Below are positions 40,231-49,924 of a stretch of DNA of 64,000 nt, piece after piece. The position numbers and the translations under genes are program-made. The notes under the pieces were generated by a model that saw only the letters and a list, made by a program, of their open reading frames with translations, made no database searches and was not told where the DNA came from. Source of the stretch: Ligula intestinalis (lineage: Eukaryota > Platyhelminthes > Cestoda > Diphyllobothriidea > Diphyllobothriidae); the NCBI GenBank assembly GCA_036362985.1, contig JAYGXS010000001.1, positions 11,754,889-11,818,888 on the forward strand, read 5' to 3'. The stretch's first letter is position 1, and each line of letters starts with the position of its first letter.

Positions 40231-40560
40231 GATCCATTGAGCCTGATTCCTAGCCCGCACTATACCACTGTGCACAACAAGACACACTGGACTGACCGCA
40301 GTCTCCAAGTTATCCTGCCATTTGCCAACCCTTGAAGCCGTGGCTTTTAGTGGGCCGTACTAGCTTCAAGTGCATCAGATTAGTTTTAGTGAGGAAAGAA
40401 GTACGCTGAGGGTAGACCTCACTCCCTTCCCCAGCGCCAGCAAGAGGCCACCACCTAGCTGATCGGTCGCCTGAAGTGGAATGGGCACAGTGCTAAAAAT
40501 GAAAACGTGTCGGAGGTGGGCATTGTAGAGCAGGTTGTGCAAGGGAAGAGGAAAGGAAAA
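40190..40560 (+). repeat. Dispersed repeat R, central part
   Basis: CGTGGGAGTGCTATCAAGGCC and AAGGATCCATTGAGCCTGAT are shared with 53,935-53,990 and 53,380-53,435, and reversed with 51,190-51,250. It continues into the CTTTTAGTGGGCCGTACTAGC and GACCTCACTCCCTTCCCC part shared with 8,340-8,430. Confidence 0.65.
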
Positions 40561-41000
40561 AGAGAGGGTAAGGTGAGGGAGGGAGAAATAGAGGAAAAAA
40601 CAAGGAGAACGAAAAAAAACGAGAGAGAAAACAAGAAAGAGAAGGGAAACAAGCTGCTTTTTAGCTGCTTTCTCCGTGTGCAAAACTGTCCAGTAGAACT
40701 GAAATGTGGGTTTTGGTTTCTTCTTTAAGGACTACTCACAAATGAGCGCCATATTATGCGGAAAAAAATGGAGGAATTTCGATTGCTAAATCAAGCTATA
40801 TAAGTCATTCTTATCCATTTATGCAGTCGATTAATCTCTACTTGCGAACTCTCCGAATTCTCCTGATTACTTAAACACTGATTAGAATTAACCTAACTCA
40901 GCCGGTTGTCGAGACGTGAACAACAATATGCTGAATTACGTCCTTATTTGAATTTTCCATAAGCATGTTTCCATTCCTTGGCAATTAATTGTAGTATCTA
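40561..41000. other. Purine-rich tract, otherwise nothing
   Basis: 40,545-40,640 is a GA-rich tract (counterpart of 36,205-36,375). The rest shows no feature. Confidence 0.45.
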
Positions 41001-41069
41001 GGTTAATTGAACCAGCCACTCTTGAACCACTTCAATAAAAAAAAAATTATTTCGGTCTATAAAATATGA

Positions 41070-41200
41070 TCCCCCATATTTTCCCTGACGATGGCTTCGC
41101 GTGTGGAGCCGAAAGCTCAGAATACAACTATTTTCCAGAGATCGCGTCTTCCTCTTTTTTACAACAAGAACCTGGGGCACGCATATTTGCTTCTATTCGG
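41070..41200 (+). mobile_element. PLE-A pLTR with hammerhead and extension
   Basis: Core CUGACGA (41,085-41,091), an extra U, a 6-bp stem II GGCUUC/GGAGCC with loop GCGUGU, GAAA (41,111-41,114), GC, UC and AGAAUACAAC, then CCAGAGATCGCGTCTTCCTC. An extension follows with AACCTGGGGCACGCATAT, comparable to ACCTGGGCCTCGCAT at 8,133. No coding part is attached. The left limit and any duplication are unclear. Confidence 0.7.
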
Positions 41201-41204
41201 GAAG

Positions 41205-41480
41205 ATTTATGTTTAGGACTAAGGTGAAGCTTCAGTTTAAGTTTATGGTTAGTTTGAAGGTTAGGGTTACGCTCATAGTTACAGATACGGTGAAAATTAT
41301 GTTAACTGTCGAGGTCTGCGATCGTGTGAAGTGTAGATTTTAGGTTTAGGGTAGAGCTAGTGTTATGATAAAGGCTTCAGTTTAGTTTTATGTTTGGGTT
41401 AGTGTTGAAATTAAGGTACAGAAATTTCTGTCCTTCGTGAAATTTATCACAAGCCCACCTATTTTATGTGGGTGAGGCGT
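41205..41480 (+). mobile_element. Relative of the telomere-like MITE
   Basis: TTCGGGAAGATTTATGTTTAGGACTAAGG leads into irregular TTAGGGTTA-, TTTAGGGTAG- and GGTTAG-like steps, then a right part (AATTTATCACAAGCCCACC) matching AATTTATTGCAAGTCCACC at 51,915-51,933. Its outer inverted repeats are lost. Confidence 0.6.
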
Positions 41481-42890
41481 TCTGCTAACAATATAGTATA
41501 TGTAACATCACACCCATATCGTAAACCCTCAGATCCGTTTGTGTTTAGAGGAAAGTGTAGCGGTCTAAGTAGTGGTTGTGTCTAGATCACCACAATCATC
41601 AAGTCGAACCCCAGGTTGGAGGTAAAAGGCAAGAATAACCAGGTAGAGAGGTTCATTGTATACAAAACTCTCAGTTGCAGTCCCAGGTCGCAGTGGCCAC
41701 GTACGAAGCCAGGGCTGGTCCTGACTGCGTCCAGCCAGGCCTAAGAGAGTCGACAGTTGCTTTTACATGACTGTGAAGCGAGTTCAAGTGTTTTTTTTTC
41801 ATTGGTGTGTCGCAACTGCCCTAATGGATGTCGTCTGCAAAGGTCCCCTCTGCGTTGGCCAAAGGGATGCTGTGAAGTGGTCCTTAGGGAGCCGCGACTA
41901 CTTAGGCACGCGTGTGCTTGCGTGTGTGTGCGCGTATGTCTGCGAGTGGAAGGCGGTCAAGTGGTCTGCAGGTCACCAAGTGGAACAGTCGTTGGTGTAG
42001 TGGGCTTCTGAGAACGAAAGAGAGAGAGGCCTTGTGGCTGACAGCCACAAAAGTTAAGTAGTCCAAAAATGGGTCATTATATTAACGAGACGCTCCTAAC
42101 GCCCATTACCTGTTGCTACCTCACTACTTGTCAGCTAAGCTTAGCAGGAGTTGGTCACGTTATCATCAACCTATAAGCGTTTTGTACGTATAAGAGTAGA
42201 ATATGCACGGTTAAATAAGGGCTAGAAGACCGGGTGTCTGTGGAATCGCTGGCAAAACAACTGTAGCACTCTCCCCGAGACGTCCCCACAGCCACCATGG
42301 CAATGAAATCGTAAACACAGCAGTAGCCAGTAACCCTTCACCATCAAAAACAAAACTATCTTTAAATTAACCCATTTGTGCAAAGCTCGACGACCTCAGG
42401 AGCATTCAAAACTCCGACTGGGAGTTAAAAAGCACGCCGATGTTGCCGATTTTTTCCCAACTTGGTTAGTTTGATCACTCAAATCAGCCAGAAAACCCAG
42501 ATTCAAAGTATTTTTATTGGACGATCTCTATGCACCTCCCATCCTTCCTTAACGAACTTGAATTCACATGCAGAAAAGAGTCTCCTAATTAGGAGTAGCA
42601 CCTGTCACCACCGGCCAGACAGAGGCAATAAAAGGTACGCTAGGTGAATGGCACTTGAATTGCAAAAAAACAGAACCAAATCAGCAATGTTCTTCTAAGG
42701 CCAGGATTACCCAGCACTAACGGCTGATTCTTTAAATAGTACAAGAAGCGTCATGCTTGAGAACTCGTGTTGAGCCTGGGAATTTGTTCATACAAGTCTA
42801 CCGTCTTTAGAAAATGCGGGCGCCTTGAAAGTTTTTTGCGACTCTTAAAAACGCAACATTTGACTGACTGTGGACCTTAAATACCACCTA
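41440..42890 (+). repeat. Repeat L, copy 1 (carries a SINE)
   Basis: Direct duplicate of 43,300-44,210. Shared blocks are CACTACTTGTCAGCTAAGCTTAG, AGCTCGACGACCTCAGG, CAAAGTATTTTTATTGGACG, AGGAGTAGCACCTGTCACC, ACTCGTGTTGAGCCTGGGAATT. Copy 1 is interrupted by a SINE at about 41,557-42,055, where copy 2 reads straight through. Confidence 0.7.
41557..42055 (+). repeat. tRNA-derived SINE, copy S2
   Basis: The head has TCTAAGTAGTGGTTG (A-box region) and CAAGTCGAACCCCAGG (B-box region). The body is co-linear with 1,040-1,270. It includes a TG-rich patch (41,920-41,945) and a short GA run. The uninterrupted paralogous site in repeat L copy 2 (about 43,440) supports insertion. Target duplications are not obvious. 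Confidence 0.65.
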
Positions 42891-43235
42891 GTGCTTCGGA
42901 AGAAACTATCGTGAAAATCTGCGATTTTTCTCCAACTTTAGAATGCTACTGTCTAACTTAATCCTCTCTGTTTAAAAAGTACATTCGGCAATCAAATGTT
43001 TTCAGCAATTCATCATCGGGCCTGTGCAGTTGCATTGATAATGAAAACAGGAGTGATTGAAGGCTTTATATACATCTCACAATTAAAACGCATCGTGCTC
43101 ACACCGTCCGCATGGTAGGGTTGGCATGTTGAGGTCAACGGTCTGGAGAACGGGGCAATAAGGTAGGCTGTGAGTAGTGATCATGGATCGAGTACGCAAA
43201 ATGAAAATTACTGTCACGTGCACAAACTGAACAAC
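42890..43235 (-). mobile_element. PLE-B 3' region, solo
   Basis: Co-linear with 44,765-45,105, which follows a PLE-B coding end. Shared blocks are CAATTCATCATCGGRCCTGTG, GTTGCATTGATAATGAAA, AAAACGCATCGTGCTCACACC. The minus strand contains GATGATGAATTGCTGAAAAC, resembling the hammerhead core region but without a stem II. Confidence 0.6.
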
Positions 43236-43299
43236 TACCACCACTGGTTCCAAGCTACAGAATTCTAGAGTTTGGGGTTTCCGTGGTGTTAAATAGAAT

Positions 43300-44210
43300 T
43301 GATTGTTACCTGCGCTTCTATTCCCGTGTCTCGTTTTGGTGGACGTGCAAGTAATTCCTACCCAGCCTATTAATATATTTTTGATAGTAATTGCAAATCC
43401 TCAGGTCCATTTGCATTAAGAGTACATTTAAAGGGCCCAAAAATCGGTCCCTCTATTTATGAGACCCTCCTCACGCCAGATATCTGTTGCCATCTCACTA
43501 CTCGTTAGCTAAGCTTAGTAGGAGTTGGCCGCGTTATGTTCAACCGATGTGCGTTCCCTGCGCATTAGGGTAAGATATGAACGGAATTTCCACTGGTCAA
43601 TTAACCTTAGTAGTCTCCTTCTCTTTCGGAGACGTTACCCGCCACCATAATAATTAATTCATAAACAACAAAAAACAACCGGTAGCTCTTCGCCTACGAA
43701 ACGAAAGCATATTTCAAGTGACCCAGTTATGAAAAGCTCGACGACAGCAGCTTTCAAACCTCCGACTGCAGGCTCAAAATTCCGCCGAAGTCGCCGACAT
43801 TTCACAATGTGGTCAGCCAACTCAGCCAGAAAAATTCGGATTTAAAGTATTTCTATCGGACAGTCTGTATACCCCCCCCTTCCCCAAGGCTCCTGAATTC
43901 GCAGGCAAAAAATAGTCTGCTACTGAGGGGTAGCACGTGTCGCCATCGGCCAAACAGAGGCAATAAAATGTACGTCAGACGAGTGACACTTGGATCGCAC
44001 ATGAACAGGACCAAATCAGCAGTGTTCTGCTGAAGCCAGCAGTACCCAGAACCAACTGTTGATCCTGCAAATAGTGCAAAAACCGTCATGTCTGAGGACT
44101 CGTGTTGAGCCTGCGAATTTATTTGTGCAAGTCTATATGAAAATGTGGGCGCTTCGAAAGTTTTTTAGGACTCTTGAAAACTCGAAATTTGACTGACCAT
44201 AGACTTTGGG
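43300..44210 (+). repeat. Repeat L, copy 2
   Basis: Uninterrupted partner of 41,440-42,890, offset about 1.36 kb. It ends near a short GA run at about 44,217-44,231. Confidence 0.7.
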
Positions 44211-44234
44211 AGTGAGGGAGAGAGAGAGAGATAC

Positions 44235-44760
44235 GCTTTATTTTGAAAATATAATTTCATATTTTTCAGCAAAAATGTTCTCGGTTTACAGCGAAATACA
44301 CTTTATGCATAAACCGCATAACACCGAGAAATTACCTACAGTCCAGCCTGACCAACCATTGCAATTACCGGCATCATAGCAGATTGTCCTTGGAAGAGTT
44401 GCAAAATTTAGGCTAAATTGAGATTCTCTCGACGCGGTGCTAGTATCGTGCGCTAATGACCTCATTGTTGTAGTTAGGATAAACAAAGAAAGCTAAAAAT
44501 CGGGTTATACTGGGCAAAATAGTCCAACCCATGTATAAATAATAAATGTAAATGCAAGTGGATAGCAGATAAAAATGACGGCTCAATTTCAAAAGTCCGC
44601 ACGAGGCCAAACTGGAATTATTTAAAGCACCTGCAAATAGTGAGATGTGATTTGGTGCGACTATAGTGGGATTCTTATTTTACTAGAGGCCATATAGGGA
44701 AAACATTATCATGACATACGTATACAATAACTCGTAGGATTGCAAGGAAGTCGCCTTCAT
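44235..44760. other. Nothing recognised
   Basis: No supported feature. Confidence 0.4.
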
Positions 44761-44764
44761 CTAC

Positions 44765-45540
44765 CTTCCAAGTGCTTTGGAAGAAACCGCTGTGAAATTT
44801 GGAAACTTTTCTCCAAAATCCAAACGCTGCTGTCTAACCAAGACCTCTTGATTTGAAAAACCTATACTTTAAACATATATTTTCGGCAATTCATCATAGG
44901 ACCTGTGCAGTTGCATTGATAATGAAAGCAGAAGTGATTGAAGGCTTTATATCCACCACATAATTAAAACGCATCGTGCTCACACCGTCCGCATGGTAAG
45001 ATCGGCATGTGGGGGTCACTGGACTGGAGAAGAGGGGAGGTAAATAAGCTAGACTGTGATTAGTAGCCATGGGTAGAGCACGCGCAGTGAAAATCGCTGT
45101 CACGTATAAACAAGTCTCTCACCAGTGCGTTAGAGTAACATGCGATCACCACCTGGCGTCGGCTTTAGCCACGGAAGAAAACGCTCCTGTATTTACGTCT
45201 TCTGAAAGCACAGCACCGGATTCGCTAGCCGTATAGCCACTGCCTCGGCTGTTGATAGCACTCGTTGGCTTAGACCGTAAGACAAGTTGGATGGTAGCCG
45301 ATAGGCAACTTGAGAGGCTCCGGCTCGATGGAGTCGGTGAGTCACATCCTACTGTATTTTCCCTTCCCCAGTTCATGGCAGCGGTGCGAGAACAATGAGT
45401 TTCAATTATGAGATATTAATCAACCCTGTCCAACGCCTTTATTTCCATTACCAAGTCCTGATTATCACATAATTACAGGTCTGATAGTGAATTGCCGAAA
45501 AAAATATGTTTGCAGGATAGATTTTTCAAAATAGTCATGG
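44765..45540 (-). mobile_element. PLE-B coding end with 3' region and inverted terminus
   Basis: On the minus strand, 45,360-45,170 encodes THRLHRAGASQVAYRLP, NLSYGLSQRVLSTAEAVAIR, LANPVLCFQK, a stop, and RFLPWL. This is the PLE-B endonuclease end. The 3' region (45,130-44,765) follows. To the right, 45,465-45,540 on the plus strand has GGTCTGATAGTGAATTGCCG AAAAA-type sequence, the same terminus inverted. The layout thus mirrors the PLE-A insertions. Confidence 0.65.
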
Positions 45541-45544
45541 GCGT

Positions 45545-46050
45545 ATTTTCAGAACTTAGAGAGTCCTCTCGATTTGTTGGTTGTGAGCACCTGGGGATTG
45601 ACGGTTCTGTGATTAAGTCACCGATAAGCTGACCATTCGTCAGGATGTACCGTTGACCCTACTTCTACTTCGCGTTAAATTATAGGGCTCAACATTGCCG
45701 CATCTCACTTCTGTAGGTAGACTTGCCTACTATCTATTACCTTAGACAATCTAAAGACACATGGGCCATCAATGCGTGAGTCGTGGTCCCGAGAATTTTG
45801 TTTTGGATCGCCGTCAGTTTCTTCGACAGGTGCATCTCCACGATTTGTCTTGCGTTTTCCGTTTTTCTATTCAGCTTTCCTCTCGCAGCATGGATACTAA
45901 TTCGGAGCAGACTTCTAGAAGAAATTTGGACTATTCATCTGTAGTATTTAAGGATCTAGCAAGTGGTTTTGGCACTTCTTCTAGTGGCATTCTGATGCTT
46001 CAGGCATGCAATGATTTTGAATTTAACAGAGCTTCAAATTAAAATAGGCT
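45545..46050. other. No gene recognised
   Basis: A plus-strand frame at 45,761-46,042 has no domain and overlaps sequence downstream of the minus-strand candidate exon. Treated as non-coding. Confidence 0.4.
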
Positions 46051-46063
46051 TTTACGTTCGACT

Positions 46064-46293
46064 TACAATGATGGAAGACTTCGTTTCCCTTTTAATTGAT
46101 TGAACATACTGGCAGTCTTTTCTACTATGAATCCATACCAGCACATTCTGTTCACGGATCTTCTTGTGTGTGAATACCACTGACACATTGCTTTTGCGGT
46201 AGAATTTTTCTTCTACTAGAAGACCATGTTGGAAGAGATACTGTGACGCCGTTTCTTCAACGTGCACCACTTCAGCATAAGGTCCTCACAACA
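46064..46293 (-). CDS. Possible internal host exon, function unknown
   Basis: On the minus strand an open stretch begins after TTGTTGTGAG (acceptor-like, preceded by a TTCATTTTACCC pyrimidine-rich run) and ends at ATCATT followed by GTAAGTCG, a strong 5' splice-site match. It would encode about 76 residues, including VVHVEETASQYLFQHGLL, EEKFYRKSNVSVVFTHKK and NVLVWIHSRKDCQYVQSIKR. Charged and aromatic residues are well mixed, unlike most frames in this window. I do not recognise the family and cannot exclude an old transposon. Confidence 0.35.
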
Positions 46294-46499
46294 ACACTTT
46301 GAAGGGTAAAATGAAGTTGGAACACCAGAGGTTTTCATGGGCGCGGCTATGGCCTGCCCTTTCAGAGCTTTCCGTTGCCTGTTTGGAAAACACTGTGTTA
46401 TTGGTCAGAATAGGTTATTATAGCATAATTAATAAAATAGATATTGTAGCTTTGTGCGGTTCTTATTCCGTTTTTGATTGGCTGGCGTCACAGACTCGC

Positions 46500-47120
46500 A
46501 GGTCAGATTGAAACGGCGCCAGCGCCTTCTACGCGCGTAGGTCCGTACTAAGCTCACTTTTAGGCACGCGCGCGCCAATGGCATGCGCGCGTGTGTGTTT
46601 CTCTACTGTCCGATCGCTTTCATTGGTTGGAAGGAAGCCAGCCTAACCGCAAATCACTTGACCTCACGACAGTTCCCCCGTCGATTTCGACTATGGGCAC
46701 CGCGTGCTCCAACAGCCGCAGCAAACGCTGAAGCAAGCAGCAAACGACACTTAGGCGAGCTGAGCAAGCGACACGAAGGCTACAGCAAGCACGAGTAATT
46801 CAGAGAACTAGCATGAGAGAGAACAGGAGTTCAGGCAAACTCGGCAAGAATCCATCCACTCGCTCGCCACTCCCAACTCCGTTTCCGGTGTAAAGACAAA
46901 GTCAATAAGACCGGGGATGAGAAAGGGTGTAGAGGGCTGGCTGATTATTTTAAAAAGTAGACGGAAGTCTGGACCTGAGACGCATCACCACCCCCTCCAA
47001 GTTATCTCCTACGTGCGTGGACAATTTGTTCATCCGCCGCGTCAGTTAGCCATCCCATCCGCTTTCTTTCTCAATCTGCGAATATTTTGCGCGTCCCCGT
47101 TTTTCTCCACCGCCGCTCTG
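46500..47120. promoter_or_regulatory. CpG-rich, CCAAT-containing stretch
   Basis: Around 46,515-46,600 CpG dinucleotides are dense (GCGCGCGCC, GCGCGCGTG), and CATTGGTTGG near 46,620 contains an inverted CCAAT. It precedes the candidate signal-peptide exon at 47,124. Promoter function is inferred from composition only. Confidence 0.25.
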
Positions 47121-47123
47121 AGA

Positions 47124-47247
47124 ATGCGTTCTTTGGGCGCAGTTTGGCATCCCCTCTGCAGCCTCCGCCTCCTTATCCTTTTCTCCGCCTGCGCACTCGG
47201 CCAGGATGTCGCCTCCTCCTGGAACAGAGATCAACCGACCATCAGAA
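47124..47247 (+). CDS. Possible first coding exon with signal peptide
   Basis: From the ATG at 47,124 the frame reads MRSLGAVWHPLCSLRLLILF then SACALGQDVASSW: a basic start, a hydrophobic core, and a cleavage-like ALG-Q. It ends at ATCAGAA followed by GTAAGC at 47,248, a good splice donor. The exon would contribute 41 codons plus one base. An upstream in-frame extension to 46,917 exists but has no character. No partner exon can be assigned, so the product (secreted or membrane protein) is speculative. Confidence 0.35.
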
Positions 47248-47249
47248 GT

Positions 47250-48785
47250 AAGCTTTTCCTGTGGACGTACTTCCTTGGTGCGTGCATGCGTGTGCGTAAA
47301 ACAGAATACGCCAAAGGAGTGTTTCCCTGCCACCCAACTCTCACTGTGACACGCAGTCAGCTAGTCGTCTGGTCCTTCTCCGACAGGCAGGCAGGCAGGC
47401 AAGCAGACAGCTGGCTCCATCTTCATTTGGGGCGAGGTTGTTTGCGATGCAGAAGAAGGATACCTGTCAAGCGTAGGGCGACAGAACGCCATCCACGGCC
47501 AGGTTGGCCAATGCGCTGATGTCCGTTGTTTACATTGTCCAAAAAGGTCACTGACGCAGACGACTTGCTCCCTTAACAAGCGTACTTGTGCAGGGCTAGA
47601 TTTGAGGTGGGCCGACAGCCAATCAAGTGGCAGATGCTTTCTGCTTCGGATGTGGCGAGCCGTCTTTCATCACTGCTGCGTGAAGGACTGTTTTGCACCA
47701 GACTTAGTTTAGCTTCTCAATCCGTGCCCTGTTTCTTGTCCATGGTGCCTTACCAGCAGGGTGGACGCACGCCTCGTATAAGTAACTCTATGCGCTTGAA
47801 CCCATCCATGTGGCCGTCTTCTCTTAAGACTTAAAAAACCGTGTTAACCAAATGGGTCGGCAACGGAAAGACCTGCCCGGTTTTTTTACTGCCGTATGTG
47901 TAAAATACTGGTGGGTTTCACAAAATCCCGATCGCATGTGTGGCACGCGTAGACGGGTTGTTTATGTGTCAGCTACCTTTCCCGATCCTGCCTCTGTCTT
48001 GACACCGGGCTCAGGCGGATGAGCAAGGAGAGAATGTGGTAGGGGCTGCGCAAGTCTACTATCACCATAAGCTTCTTCACACGCACAAGTCACCGTTACT
48101 GCGCCAACCATGCTGCGTGGTACACGGGTAACATGGGCGTTAGAAAGAGTCAAAGGTTTGTTTTTAGGTAAATCCCCTACACATGTTTATTCGAATGGGC
48201 AGGCTGGTGTAGTCCTCTCGGTCGGTAGTCTTGCGCAATGTAAAACAGCTTTCCAGGTGTGGATTACCTGGGATCTGAACCCGTGACCTTTGATCATTGA
48301 GTGCACTGCGGGCTCTTCGTTCTTCTTGGTTATGACTGACTGATAACAGCTAATGAGCCAGAAATGACCATTTCGGTATCCCTTGTCTTTGCCGGTTCCA
48401 TTTCAAAGTCTTATACGGGTTGCTATGCGACCGCTTGCGCGGGCTTTATAGTGAGTTACAGGGCACAAAAAGTCTTTTTTGTTCCTTAACAAGATCAAAG
48501 GTGTCATTAGTAAAATAAGCACAGACTAGAGAGAATTACAAGATGCACTCCCAGGGATGTTGCAGGAAGGTTTTCCTTGGGCGGGCATTGGGGGAAATTA
48601 AATTTTCGTCAAGAATGCGACGTGAAGGACGCCGGCAACGGGTTTGAACTATCCAGGCAGAAAGCTGCGAATCTACGGGTGCGCCCGCGTAATGCTCTGT
48701 GAGAAAGAGTATGTGATTGTGTTTCAAGTCTCAGGTTTGTAAAAGTCCGAATTCCAGGATTAGAATCATGGATCATATTATGCTC
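47250..48785. other. No gene recognised; short repeats and SINE scraps
   Basis: A CAGG tetranucleotide run lies at about 47,384-47,402. At 48,245-48,275 a B-box-like GATCTGAACCCGTG (minus sense) and at 48,340-48,410 a SINE tail (TAATGAGCCAGAAATGACC, CTTGTCTTTGCCGG) are recognisable. Otherwise I see no exon that I can support. Confidence 0.4.
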
Positions 48786-48789
48786 ACCG

Positions 48790-49365
48790 GAATGTGTTTG
48801 TTCGCTGACGTTTCAGACAGCTGGACCGGCTGTCCTTTGTCAAAGCGTGAACTGACTTTATCAATCAGCAATTCAAAGTTGTAGCTGTACGAGTTGGCCG
48901 TGGGCTGATTGCTTTTTCTATATTCGCTGCTTGGCTCTCCAGATGGATTTTGGCGTAACTTAACGGCGTGTCGAGCATCGGCCGATTGTGTTCCGTCCCC
49001 ATGGTAGAGGATGCTGGTAATCCTGCTCCTTCCTCCGGTGCTTTCGTCACGGGGCCATCTTTCTTTGAAAATCCTAAGTTCGGCTTGACCTGGTCCCGTC
49101 TTTTACTCACATAATGGCGTAGGACTTGTAGGACGTGGGTCCCATGCGTGTTTCAGCTTTTGAGATTCCCCAGCCTATGATGGTCACTCATTGAGTATCG
49201 AAGTTGTGGCCAGTTTGTCCGATATGCATTACAAGCTGCGAGTTTGAGTCAAGTCTCTGGGCTGCGGCTTTGTGTTCGTGTAGGCGGTTCTGCAATTTGC
49301 GCCAACGTAATCGCCATCTCCATTGTTGCAACACATTCTGTAGACAACTACGTCCGTAGAAGCCC
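48790..49365 (-). mobile_element. PLE-A relative: GIY-YIG end and pLTR
   Basis: The minus strand from about 49,350 gives DVVVYRMCCNNGDGDYVG (GIY-YIG signature with Cys pair), a frame change, KLQNRLHEHKAAAQRLDSN, SQLVMHIGQTGHNFD, then stops. About 250 bases later comes the pLTR hammerhead (48,850-48,800). The catalytic-Glu region is unrecognisable. This copy is a different subfamily from 7 and 12 kb but shares the U3-A8 hammerhead form with the 8-kb pLTR. Confidence 0.7.
48795..48855 (-). ncRNA. Hammerhead-like ribozyme, U3-A8 form
   Basis: Minus strand: stem I CGCU/AGCG (perfect, flanking the core), then a CA bulge and GUU/AAC. Core UUGACAA (48,843-48,837), one extra A, a 7-bp stem II GGACAGC/GCUGUCU (outer pair G-U, loop CGGUCCA), GAAA (48,814-48,811), CG, UC (cleavage expected after it), AGCG. 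This is the best folded hammerhead in the window. Confidence 0.65.
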
Positions 49366-49795
49366 CTGACGTCGACTCCCTTCGGACCTCTGTACTGTCT
49401 CTCGCGTGCGCCTGCTGAGAGTTTCTAATTCAACACTGACCGCGCACCTGACTTTCATTCGTGGCCCCACCAAGCTGTGCTAAGTGCAGCCAAGGCCACA
49501 CCCCGGCAAATGCATCGAATTGCAATCTAAATCCGGCGGCGTCGGTATCCGGCCGCGGCGTGTGTGTGTGTTTATGCCTCTGGGGTCGATGAATTTGCGC
49601 GTGAAGCCTGGTAGAAGGGGGACCAGGTGCGCCGCGTGATTCATCTACACGCTGGCCTATAGAACCTTTTCCATCCCCGCTCTTCTCGGTTTTGTCTTGG
49701 CGCACTGAGCGAGAGAATTTGGGGTTTCTCTCGATATTAGCGGTCATTGTCGTGTTCGAGGAGGGGGGTGAGCTCTCAGTATGGGGGATTTTTTC
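49366..49795. other. No gene recognised
   Basis: A minus-strand frame (49,430-49,747) lies upstream of the GIY-YIG remnant in the right position for PLE connector sequence, but I see no motif. A short TG run lies at about 49,560-49,571. Confidence 0.35.
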
Positions 49796-49799
49796 TTGT

Positions 49800-49920
49800 C
49801 CACTTACTCGAGTGATGCACCACCCAGGGTCGCATATGAATGACTGACGAGGATTGTTAAACCAGAAACGGCCATTCCAGTCTGCCCAGTCTTTGTCGAT
49901 AATGTCTTTCTGCCAAAAAG
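49800..49920 (+). repeat. SINE tail fragment
   Basis: CACCCAGGGTCGCATATGAATGAC, TTAAACCAGAAACGGCCATTCC and CTTTGTCGATAATGTCTTTCTGCC match the tail seen at 58,290-58,240 and 10,210-10,150 (minus sense). Confidence 0.5.
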
Positions 49921-49924
49921 TTAT

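Noticed and set aside
46917..47519. A complete 200-residue secreted protein
   Set aside because: The upstream part has no character and the region after 47,247 is better explained as intron beginning at GTAAGC; only the central signal-peptide part is kept as a candidate exon.
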